Shown here: piece by piece, positions 25,148-32,614 of the stretch
Layout: each line of letters starts with the position of its first letter
Position numbering within the stretch: the first letter of the stretch is position 1
Origin: Lachnospiraceae bacterium UBA3282
Lineage (GTDB): Bacteria > Bacillota > Clostridia > Lachnospirales > Lachnospiraceae
Direction: 5' to 3'
DNA length: 45,917 bases
Assembly (NCBI GenBank): GCA_002361735.1
Contig: DETS01000102.1
Location: forward strand, 1 to 45,917
The notes under the pieces: model-generated
What the model was told of the DNA's origin: nothing
Databases searched by the model: none
The model's input: only the letters and a program-made list of their open reading frames with translations
Program-made: the position numbers and the translations under genes

Positions 25148-27064
25148 TTATTCAACCTTCCGTTTCCTTCTCTGTTTTTTCTGCACAGCGTCCTTTCGCT
25201 CCGTCGGTACATCTTCTGTGCAATAGATCGCAATCGTCCTGGCAGGAAGGCAAATCTCCTGGGAATTCCCCTTTTCCTCGACCTCCGGTATTTCGTCTCC
25301 CGTAGTGGTGTGGTACATCCACCGCTTGCCCTTGGGAATGGAAGGCAGCCCTAAATAATTTACCTCCCAGTGCATGTTGATGCCGATATAGACAAACCTT
25401 GCATCCGCTTCCTTTTTTCGATCGCCGGGAGCGCTGCAGTAAAGGATTCCAACACTGCGGCTTGCCGGGTCTGTATCCGGTCTCCAAGCGTCCCTGCCAT
25501 GAAAGGAAATACCGGGATAACCGGAAGAAATCTCCACATCGCGGAGCGGGGCGCCATACTGACTGCGATATCTTTTCCGCAGATAAATCAGATGTTTCGT
25601 ATAAGCTAAAAGTTCTTTTCCTATCTCCGTATGATTCCACTTGATCCACGCGATGTCGTTGTCCTGGCAGTAGGGATTATTATTACCCTCCTGCGTATTG
25701 GCAAACTCGTCTCCGCTGTAGAGAAGCGGCATTCCCTTTGCGGTAAAAAGAAAGGCAAGCGCATTTTTCATCTGCCGCAGGCGCAGGCGCTGTATGCTTT
25801 TCTTGCGGCTTTTTCCTTCCACACCGCAGTTCCAGCTGCAATTATAGTTCGTACCGTCCTGGTTATCTTCTCCATTCTGTTCGTTATGCTTGCGATCGTA
25901 GGAAACCAGATCGAAAAGCCTCATGCCATCCCATCTGGCAATGCTGTTGACCGCATGTGCCTCCTGTTCACTTTCCCGCACATAATAAACGAATCGATTG
26001 ATCAGGTTGTCATCACCTTTGAGGAAACGACGCATATCATAGAGGAAACTGTCACTTAAATAGGAAAGCTGCTGCGGCTTATTCCTCTCGTTTTTATACT
26101 CCCCTTCTCCGATCAGGAGCAGGGTATCCGCTAGAAGCGGCTCCTGCGCAATCAGCGCAACCGGCAGGGAAACTCCCAGCAGATGGAAGCCGTCAATATG
26201 ATATTCTAAGACCCAATAGCGCAGGATGTCCAAAATCTCCACCGCCCCCATCTCCGGCGGGAAAAAGAACTGCATCGTCACGCTGATGCCCGCCGCATGA
26301 AAAGCGCGCACCATGTCCTTAAATTCGACTGACGCGTCTTTAGCGGCGGCATATGCGCCCTTAGGTACGTAATAAAGCCCCTTCTGGTATCCCCAGTAGT
26401 TGATCCTGGGCGGCTTTTTCTCCTCTGTCCCGGGCGCCGGAAGCTCCTTTTTATAATCAAGCGCCGCCTGTTCCATGGTCTGCGCCGTGTTTTCAGGCAT
26501 GACTTCTTCAAATTCATAAGCCGGCATGAGAAGTACCGTGTTGATTCCCAGTTCCTGCAAATAAGGCAGTTTCTCCACAACGCCCGCATACGTTCCCTTA
26601 TGCTTTACTCCCGAAGACCTGTGTTTCGTAAATCCCCGCACATGCAGAGCATAGATGATCCTGTCCTGAGAGGCGATACGGATGTTCTGATCCTTCCCCC
26701 AGTCATAGCTGTTTTTGCCCGGCAGACAACGCGCAGGTCCGTCTTTTGGCATACCGTAACGCCCTGCGCTTTCCACCGCTTTACAGCAGGGATCCTGCCA
26801 AACTTCCTCCCCACTGTAAAAAAGATAGCGGCAGCTTTTATCCTGATAACCGGCAAGCATCATCGCGCAGACCGCTCCCACACGACAATCGTCAGGAAAA
26901 GGAACCCTCATTCCTTCCCGATGCCTTCTGTCATAGAGGATAATGCCCATTTCACGATCTTCCCTGCACACCGCCGAAACGCGAAGCCCTTCTTCCTCAA
27001 AAGATACGCCAAGCGGATACATTCGTGTTCTGTCCACACACTTTATTCTAAATGATTTTTGCAT
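25148..27064 (-). CDS. GH13 isoamylase/debranching-like protein lacking catalytic residues
   Basis: A 638-aa protein aligned by eye with GlgX/isoamylase-type glycogen debranching enzymes. It has an N-terminal beta domain, a (beta/alpha)8 barrel with LGINTVLLMPAYEF, INYWGYQKG, and DLVSYDRKHNEQNGEDNQDG, and a C-terminal beta domain. Catalytic region I (usually DVVYNH) reads QFFFPPE, region II (usually DGFRFD) reads DGFHLL so the nucleophile Asp is missing, and region IV (usually HDG) reads WDG. The region III Glu may remain in LLIGEGE. It is therefore most likely not a hydrolase but a glucan-binding or regulatory pseudoenzyme (inference). GGAGGG precedes the ATG at 27064. It has its own promoter and is translationally linked to DUF5662. 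Confidence 0.85.
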   Translation of the reverse strand: MQKSFRIKCVDRTRMYPLGVSFEEEGLRVSAVCREDREMGIILYDRRHREGMRVPFPDDCRVGAVCAMMLAGYQDKSCRYLFYSGEEVWQDPCCKAVESAGRYGMPKDGPARCLPGKNSYDWGKDQNIRIASQDRIIYALHVRGFTKHRSSGVKHKGTYAGVVEKLPYLQELGINTVLLMPAYEFEEVMPENTAQTMEQAALDYKKELPAPGTEEKKPPRINYWGYQKGLYYVPKGAYAAAKDASVEFKDMVRAFHAAGISVTMQFFFPPEMGAVEILDILRYWVLEYHIDGFHLLGVSLPVALIAQEPLLADTLLLIGEGEYKNERNKPQQLSYLSDSFLYDMRRFLKGDDNLINRFVYYVRESEQEAHAVNSIARWDGMRLFDLVSYDRKHNEQNGEDNQDGTNYNCSWNCGVEGKSRKKSIQRLRLRQMKNALAFLFTAKGMPLLYSGDEFANTQEGNNNPYCQDNDIAWIKWNHTEIGKELLAYTKHLIYLRKRYRSQYGAPLRDVEISSGYPGISFHGRDAWRPDTDPASRSVGILYCSAPGDRKKEADARFVYIGINMHWEVNYLGLPSIPKGKRWMYHTTTGDEIPEVEEKGNSQEICLPARTIAIYCTEDVPTERKDAVQKKQRRKRKVE

Positions 27065-27141
27065 CAAGCCCTCCGTCCAAGCAAGCCACATTCCCGTCTT
27101 TTTGCCTGTCCTCTCCGGGAATACAAGTTTAGTCAGTTTAT

Positions 27142-27170
27142 ATTATATAAAAAAATGGAAAAATTTTCAA
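27142..27170 (-). promoter_or_regulatory. Sigma-A promoter of the GH13-DUF5662-HCB13 genes
   Basis: TTGAAA (27170-27165), 17-base spacer, TATAAT (27147-27142), in an AT-rich divergent intergenic region. Confidence 0.75.
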
Positions 27171-27220
27171 TCTTATTTACAGTTTTCCACCAAAATATCC
27201 AACTAATACGTCCTTCTGAA

Positions 27221-27249
27221 TTGACTGCACCGCCCATCTATTATATGAT
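27221..27249 (+). promoter_or_regulatory. Sigma-A promoter of the DUF1292 gene
   Basis: TTGACT (27221-27226), 17-base spacer, TATGAT (27244-27249). Confidence 0.7.
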
Positions 27250-27305
27250 GACAATAGCTAACGATAGGAAACGACATAGCAATCGCTGTGAGAACGGAGG
27301 CGCCC

Positions 27306-27635
27306 ATGAGCAAACAGGACAAAAACAATACATCCGAAGAACTCGAAAAAGAGGAAATGACCGTAGATCTGGAGCTGGAGGACGGCACAAAGGTCACTTG
27401 TGCCGTAGTCACGATCCTGACTGTGGCGGGAAAAGATTACATCGCACTCCTGCCGCTTACGGAGAGCGGCGATAACACGGACGGCGAGGTCTGGTTCTAC
27501 CGCTACAGCGAAAACGCGAAGGATCCGAACGAGGAGCCGGAGCTGGGTTACATCGAGGACGATGAGGAATACGACGCCGTAGCGGACGCCTTCGATGAAT
27601 TTCTGGACGACGCCGAGTTTGACGAACTAGTTTAA
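27306..27635 (+). CDS. DUF1292 family small acidic protein
   Basis: A 109-aa very acidic protein. The core ELEDGTKVTCAVVTILTVAGKDYIALLPL...EVWFYRY and the C-terminal IEDDEEYDAVADAFDEFLDD match DUF1292, a small conserved Firmicutes family of unknown role often found near RNA-metabolism genes. GGAGG lies 6 bases before the ATG at 27306. It is divergent from the GH13 gene and convergent with the helicase gene, whose stop codon it overlaps by 4 bases through a shared TTTAAA. Confidence 0.88.
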   Translation: MSKQDKNNTSEELEKEEMTVDLELEDGTKVTCAVVTILTVAGKDYIALLPLTESGDNTDGEVWFYRYSENAKDPNEEPELGYIEDDEEYDAVADAFDEFLDDAEFDELV

Positions 27636-29473
27636 ATAATAGCTTTCAAAAATCGGGAGGGCGCGTCCTTCCCGGTTTTTCCGTTGTGGTAAAACAGGCA
27701 GAGTTTCTGTTTGGCGCGGGTCATCGCCACATAAAACATCCTTCTTTCTTCCTCCACCGCCTCCTTCGTCTTTGACTTATCCAGCGGGATCTTACCTTCA
27801 TTGCAGTCAGGTATATAGACATGCGGAAATTCCAGTCCTTTGGCGGCGTGCATGGTGAGAATCTGTATGCCTTCTTTTTTTGAGGTCTCCTCCCTGATGA
27901 CTTCCCGATATTGACTAATATAGTCATTCATATCCTGTAGGGCGGTAAACTGTCTGGAAAACTGCTCAAACTCCTCCCCCACCTTCTGAAACATCTCCGC
28001 TTTTTCGGAACCGTATTTTTCCCGCAGCCAGGCATCGTACCCCATCACATTGCGGATATAATGAATCTGCAGGTGCAGCCGCTTTCCCGCCAGATTGTCA
28101 AGGTCACGATACAATCTTTTCACGTTGTCCTGCATTTTGGGCACGTTTGCATAGTAAGCAATCAACGCTTCCCTCTCTACCTGTTCCCCGGGCAGGCTGT
28201 CCCGCTTCATATACCGCAAAGGTCTGTTCATGATGCGCAGGAAATACCGTCTTTTGTGATCGCCTGCCGCCAGTGCCAGATATGCCCTGATATCCTGAAT
28301 CACAAAATGCGCAAAGCGGTCCCTCGGCTTTTCTCTGAGGGTATAGGGAAGTTCCGCCTCATAGAGTGTCTGTGCCCACATACCGCAGTCAAAATTCGTG
28401 CGGCAGATCAGCGCACAGTCCGAAAGCCGCCCTGTCGCCTGTTCTTCCGCGAGTGCGGCAATCACTGCCTTTCCCACATCAGCCTCCGTCTCCTCATGAA
28501 AAAAAAGGATTCCCGCTCCCTCCTCATGACTTGCCCGGATTTCCTTTGGCAGGCGGTTTTCATTCTCGGATACGACCTTCCCCGCCGCGAAAACGACCTT
28601 TTCATGACAACGGAAATTGACATCCAGAAATATCCGTTTCGCCTCGCCATAATCTTTGAAAAACTGCTGCATACTGTCCGGCGCTGCCCCACGGAACCCA
28701 TAGATTGCCTGATCGTCGTCCCCCACGATAAAAAGATTGTTTTCCGGCGCGGCAAGAAGCTTCATGATCTCATATTGTTTAGGCGAAATATCCTGAAATT
28801 CGTCAATCAGAATATAGCGAAACTGTGTCTGCCACTCCTTTCGTACCTTGTCATCCTCAATCAAAAGCTTGCGGCATTCATCCACCAGATCGTCAAAATC
28901 AAACTTGGAAAATTCCCGCAAATACCCCTGATATTCCCCTGCCAAAAACCGAAAATCTTCCTCACTCAGCTTTTGGATCGAAAGCGGCGTCTGCACTCCT
29001 CCTGTTTTCCTCCTGCTGATTTCCGCCAAAAGTTCCTCGATATCTTCCTCCTGTAATCCCAAAAACCGCTTGTGGGTATGTATGAGATCCCTGACAAGCT
29101 TTCGTCTCTCCGTCTCCGTGATAATGGTATAGCCGCGATACTGCGCTGACTGTCGTAAGATATAATAGAATACTGCGTGAAAGGTGCCGAAGTGTACGGG
29201 TGGTCTCTCGTTTGCCATCAACCGAAAGAACCTCTCCTGCATTTCCAGTGCGGCAGCCTTCGTGAAGGTAATGACTAAGATCTGTTCGGGCGCTACGCCC
29301 TGTGATGTGATAAGTCTGTGAATCCGCTGCGTGGTGACAAAGGTTTTACCGCTGCCGGGCCCGGCCAGAACAGCCGCCGGCCCGTCAGTGTGTTCTATCG
29401 CTTCTTTTTGCCTGTCGGTACAGGAAACCTTAAGTCCGCTCAAGCAGTTCAATCCCTTTTCTGATCCGCGCAA
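27632..29473 (-). CDS. UvrD/PcrA-like superfamily I DNA helicase
   Basis: A ~613-aa ATP-dependent 3'-5' DNA helicase. Visible motifs in order: Q-motif region TDRQKEAI, Walker A AGPGSGKT, motif Ia TFTKAAALEMQER, Walker B IDEFQDISPKQYE, motif III DDQAIYGFRGA, motif V LTMHAAKGLEF and motif VI YVAMTRAKQ. It is shorter than PcrA/UvrD (about 720-770 aa), with a reduced C-terminus, so it is a UvrD-family member rather than certain PcrA. No ATG is available: the start is a TTG, either at 29473 (AAGGAAG 8 bases upstream) or at 29443. Either choice overlaps the end of gltX, implying translational coupling. Likely role: DNA repair or clearing of nucleoprotein blocks. Confidence 0.88.
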   Translation of the reverse strand: MRGSEKGLNCLSGLKVSCTDRQKEAIEHTDGPAAVLAGPGSGKTFVTTQRIHRLITSQGVAPEQILVITFTKAAALEMQERFFRLMANERPPVHFGTFHAVFYYILRQSAQYRGYTIITETERRKLVRDLIHTHKRFLGLQEEDIEELLAEISRRKTGGVQTPLSIQKLSEEDFRFLAGEYQGYLREFSKFDFDDLVDECRKLLIEDDKVRKEWQTQFRYILIDEFQDISPKQYEIMKLLAAPENNLFIVGDDDQAIYGFRGAAPDSMQQFFKDYGEAKRIFLDVNFRCHEKVVFAAGKVVSENENRLPKEIRASHEEGAGILFFHEETEADVGKAVIAALAEEQATGRLSDCALICRTNFDCGMWAQTLYEAELPYTLREKPRDRFAHFVIQDIRAYLALAAGDHKRRYFLRIMNRPLRYMKRDSLPGEQVEREALIAYYANVPKMQDNVKRLYRDLDNLAGKRLHLQIHYIRNVMGYDAWLREKYGSEKAEMFQKVGEEFEQFSRQFTALQDMNDYISQYREVIREETSKKEGIQILTMHAAKGLEFPHVYIPDCNEGKIPLDKSKTKEAVEEERRMFYVAMTRAKQKLCLFYHNGKTGKDAPSRFLKAII

Positions 29474-30893
29474 GGGATTCTTCCTTTCCCAAAACCTCCA
29501 TCAGCTCCGTTGCTCCGCCCGGCGTCATCTGCTTACCGGAAACGGCGGTCCTCACAGGCCACATCACATAGCCGTTTTTATAGCCCTTCTCCTCCACATA
29601 GGCGGAAAGAGCCGCGTAAAGCGCATCGTTCGAATAGTCTTCCTGCGCCTCCAAAATCGGAAGAAGCTCCTTTAACACCGCAAGGGAGGTCTCCGCATTG
29701 GTCTTCATCTTTTTATGCGTATACATCGCCACATCATAGTCCGGAAGCGCATCGAAGAAGTCCACATGCTCTTTGATATCAGGGAAAATCTCGATTCTGG
29801 TCTTGACCATGGCAGCAATCTTTTTCAAATCGTAATCCTTTTTTACCGCCTCCTTGAGATAAGGCTTTGCCATCTCGTAAAAGCGGTCGAAATCCATCGC
29901 CTTCAAATACTCCCCGTTCATCCATTTCAGCTTCATATAGTCAAACACCGCCGGGGACTTGCTGATCCTGTGGTAATCAAACTCCCGGATCAATTCCTCA
30001 AGGGAGAAGATTTCTCTGTTGTCTTCCGGGCTCCACCCCAGGAGAGCAATATAATTCACGACCGCTTCCGCCAGGAAACCGTTCTTGACCATTTCCTCGA
30101 AAATATAGGAGGCGTTGCCGCTTCTCTTTGCCAGTTTCTTATGATCCTCGCCCGTAATCAGCGGCAGGTGCACATATACGGGGCTTTCCCAGCCAAACGC
30201 ATCATACAGCCGCTGGTATTTGGGCGTAGATGAGATATACTCATTTCCCCTTACCACATGGGTGATGTTCATCGTATGGTCGTCCACGATATTGGCAAAA
30301 TTATAGGTAGGATAACCGTCGGATTTGATCAATATCATATCGTCCAGCTCTGCATTTTCCACCGTGATATCCCCGTACAGCTCGTCATGAAAAGTGGTAG
30401 ACCCTTCCGTCGGATTGTTCTGACGGATGACAAATGGTTTGCCCGCCGCCAGATTTGCCTCCACTTCCTCCTTGGAAAGATGCAGACAATGCTTATCATA
30501 AATACTGATTTCCTTGCCTTCCACCACTTCCGTCTTTAAGGACGCAAGCCGCTCTTTATCGCAAAAGCAGTAATAAGCTTCTCCTTTTTCAATCAGCTTC
30601 TTTGCGTGTTCCATATAAATGCCGGTCTTTACGCGTTCACTCTGCACATAAGGACCGTAGCCGCCGTCCTTGTCCGGTCCCTCGTCGTGGATCAGCCCCG
30701 TGCTGTTCAGCGTGCGGTATATCATTTCCGTGGCGCCCTCGACAAAACGCTCCTGATCCGTATCTTCGATGCGGAGCATGAACACACCGTCCTCATGCTT
30801 GGCAATCAAAAACTCATACAGCGCGGTCCTAAGATTTCCCACATGCATCATCCCCGTGGGACTGGGGGCATATCTTGTTCTTATCTTTTCCAT
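29430..30893 (-). CDS. gltX: Glutamate--tRNA ligase
   Basis: A 487-aa class I synthetase. The HIGH motif is in APSPTGMMHVGNLRTAL (residues 9-25); the KMSKS-equivalent reads KLAKRSG (253-259), where KLSKR is more usual. The YYCFCDKERL segment (about 107-116) and a later His-Cys pair correspond to the zinc-binding region of GluRS. It charges tRNA-Glu in the cytoplasm and, in species lacking GlnRS, possibly tRNA-Gln too. AGAGGAAC precedes the ATG. It lies 58 bases after the hydrogenase gene and overlaps the helicase start. Confidence 0.95.
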   Translation of the reverse strand: MEKIRTRYAPSPTGMMHVGNLRTALYEFLIAKHEDGVFMLRIEDTDQERFVEGATEMIYRTLNSTGLIHDEGPDKDGGYGPYVQSERVKTGIYMEHAKKLIEKGEAYYCFCDKERLASLKTEVVEGKEISIYDKHCLHLSKEEVEANLAAGKPFVIRQNNPTEGSTTFHDELYGDITVENAELDDMILIKSDGYPTYNFANIVDDHTMNITHVVRGNEYISSTPKYQRLYDAFGWESPVYVHLPLITGEDHKKLAKRSGNASYIFEEMVKNGFLAEAVVNYIALLGWSPEDNREIFSLEELIREFDYHRISKSPAVFDYMKLKWMNGEYLKAMDFDRFYEMAKPYLKEAVKKDYDLKKIAAMVKTRIEIFPDIKEHVDFFDALPDYDVAMYTHKKMKTNAETSLAVLKELLPILEAQEDYSNDALYAALSAYVEEKGYKNGYVMWPVRTAVSGKQMTPGGATELMEVLGKEESLARIRKGIELLERT

Positions 30894-30931
30894 AGTTGTC
30901 TGTTCCTCTGTTTCCTAAATTTTATATCAAC

Positions 30932-30955
30932 TGCGGAGAATGCCTCTTTTGTCAT
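30932..30955. repeat. Copy 1 of a 19-bp dispersed repeat
   Basis: TGCGGAGAATGCCTCTTTT at 30932-30950 is repeated exactly at 35848-35866. Here it is followed by GTCATTC, so GAATG and CATTC could form only a weak hairpin. It begins just beyond the hydrogenase stop codon. Confidence 0.6.
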
Positions 30956-32451
30956 TCGATCTGCCTCTGGTGCATACTCGGATCGGGTATCTTCTCCGCT
31001 GCCGCATCCTGAAAGGAGGCAACCGCCTTCGCCGCCGCAGGAACGGCAATGTTCGTGCCCGCTCCCGCCACGCAGCCGCCGGGACAGGCCATGCCCTCGA
31101 TCAGACAGCCCGTCTTCTTTCCTGCCTTGGCAAGCATCAATATCTTTTTACACTCGGACAGGCTTTCCGCATGCTCAATGTGCACTTCCACATCAGGATA
31201 ATACTCTCTCACACACCCCTCGATCGCGGAGGCAACGCCGCCGGCAACGCCGTAACCACGCCCTGCGCCTGTCGCGCCGCTCAGTTCATCCATCGCCTCG
31301 ATCTGGTCTAACAGGATGCCCTTTGCCTCAAAGATGCCCGTCAATTCCTCGAAGGTGATGACAAAATCGACATCCGAGCGGATCGTCCTGCGGGAAGCTT
31401 CCAACTTCTTGGACGCGCAGGGACCGATAAAGACCACTCTCGCGTCCGGATGTTCCGCTTTGATGACTCTTGCCGTCGCCACCATGGGCGTCAACGCGTT
31501 TGAAATCTTGTCAATCGTTTCCGGGAAAAATTTCTTTGCCAGCACCGACCAGGAAGGACAGCAGGAAGTTAGGGAAAATGGCAGCTTTCCCGTCGCGACT
31601 TCCTTTGCATAGTGCTCCGCCTCTGCGATTGCCCCCATATCCGCGCCGACCGCCGTCTCATATACATCGTAAAATCCCAGTTCTTTTAAGGCTGTTTTCA
31701 GCATATCCGGCGTCACATCCGGACCAAACTGTCCGACAAAAGCAGGCGCCACCTGCGCAATGATCTTCTCTCCCGTCTGCAATGCGCGGATGAGCTGAAA
31801 TATCTGCGATTTATCCGCAATGGCGCCAAAGGGACAGTTGACCATGCACTGTCCGCAGGAAACGCAGAGATCGTTGTCGATCACCGCGCGGCCCTTCTCA
31901 TCATTTTTAATCGCGTTTACCCCGCAGGCGCCCGCACAGGGCCTCACCTGATGGGAAATCGCATCATACGGACAGACAGCTTTGCACTTACCGCATTTGA
32001 TGCACTTTTCCGGATCGATCACGGAATGACCGTTCACCATGGAAATCGCGCCCCTGGGACAGACCTCCCTGCAGGGATGCGCCACACAGCCCATACAGCG
32101 ATTCGTCACATAATAGCTGTTTTCCGGGCAGGCATTACATGCCGAAGGGATGACCTGCATCAGCGGCGGTTCATAATACTTTTCGGAAATGTTACTCTCC
32201 TCAAGTCCCTGTGTCAGATGCACGGGAACATTCTCCGGCCGCAGGGACAATCCCATCGCCAAACGAATCCGCTCGCGCACAATCGCGCGGTCTCTGTAGA
32301 TACTCTCATATTTGGACTCATCATAGTCCACGATCTTGTAAGGCAGCGCCTCGATATCATCCTTCAAATTTTCAGAATGATAGGCAAGCTGCGCTACTTC
32401 CTTAAAAATACGTCTTCTGTTCTTACGAACCTGCGTATCGATTCCTCTCAT
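30952..32451 (-). CDS. [FeFe] hydrogenase, monomeric, group B-like
   Basis: A 499-aa iron-sulfur enzyme. The N-terminal region has a Cys-rich segment (CNACPENSYYVTNRCMGCVAHPCREVCP) and two [4Fe-4S] ferredoxin motifs (CIKCGKCKAVCP, CVSCGQCMVNCP). The H-cluster motifs follow: L1 TSCCPSW, L2 GPCASKKLE (the group A version begins MPC) and L3 EGMACPGGCVAGAG. These variations fit the clostridial group B enzymes. The expected reaction is reversible proton reduction/H2 oxidation with ferredoxin. No maturase genes (hydE/F/G) are in the window. The ATG at 32451 follows GGGAGG at 5 bases. A weak promoter lies about 90 bases upstream. Confidence 0.9.
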   Translation of the reverse strand: MRGIDTQVRKNRRRIFKEVAQLAYHSENLKDDIEALPYKIVDYDESKYESIYRDRAIVRERIRLAMGLSLRPENVPVHLTQGLEESNISEKYYEPPLMQVIPSACNACPENSYYVTNRCMGCVAHPCREVCPRGAISMVNGHSVIDPEKCIKCGKCKAVCPYDAISHQVRPCAGACGVNAIKNDEKGRAVIDNDLCVSCGQCMVNCPFGAIADKSQIFQLIRALQTGEKIIAQVAPAFVGQFGPDVTPDMLKTALKELGFYDVYETAVGADMGAIAEAEHYAKEVATGKLPFSLTSCCPSWSVLAKKFFPETIDKISNALTPMVATARVIKAEHPDARVVFIGPCASKKLEASRRTIRSDVDFVITFEELTGIFEAKGILLDQIEAMDELSGATGAGRGYGVAGGVASAIEGCVREYYPDVEVHIEHAESLSECKKILMLAKAGKKTGCLIEGMACPGGCVAGAGTNIAVPAAAKAVASFQDAAAEKIPDPSMHQRQIE

Positions 32452-32541
32452 ATTGCCTCCCACAGTTACTGTTGCATACCGCAGTGCTCACTCGAAAATC
32501 CTTCGGTTTACATCTGTGCACTGCTCATTGCCTCCGCGTAC

Positions 32542-32570
32542 ATTTTTGCACAAAATCAGCAGGAAGTCAA
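32542..32570 (-). promoter_or_regulatory. Weak candidate promoter of the hydrogenase gene
   Basis: TTGACT (32570-32565), 17-base spacer and AAAAAT (32547-32542), a poor -10 box. Between it and the gene lie a GGAGG plus six-codon frame (32528-32508) and complementary GCAGTGC/GCACTGC segments, which might fold. Confidence 0.35.
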
Positions 32571-32614
32571 TATTTACGCCCGACACGCTCTTTGCAAGAA
32601 CCCATATTCCGCGC

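Noticed and set aside
28061..29056. 331-codon plus-strand frame opposite the helicase gene
   Set aside because: The helicase frame contains all superfamily I motifs; the antisense frame has no domain and biased composition.
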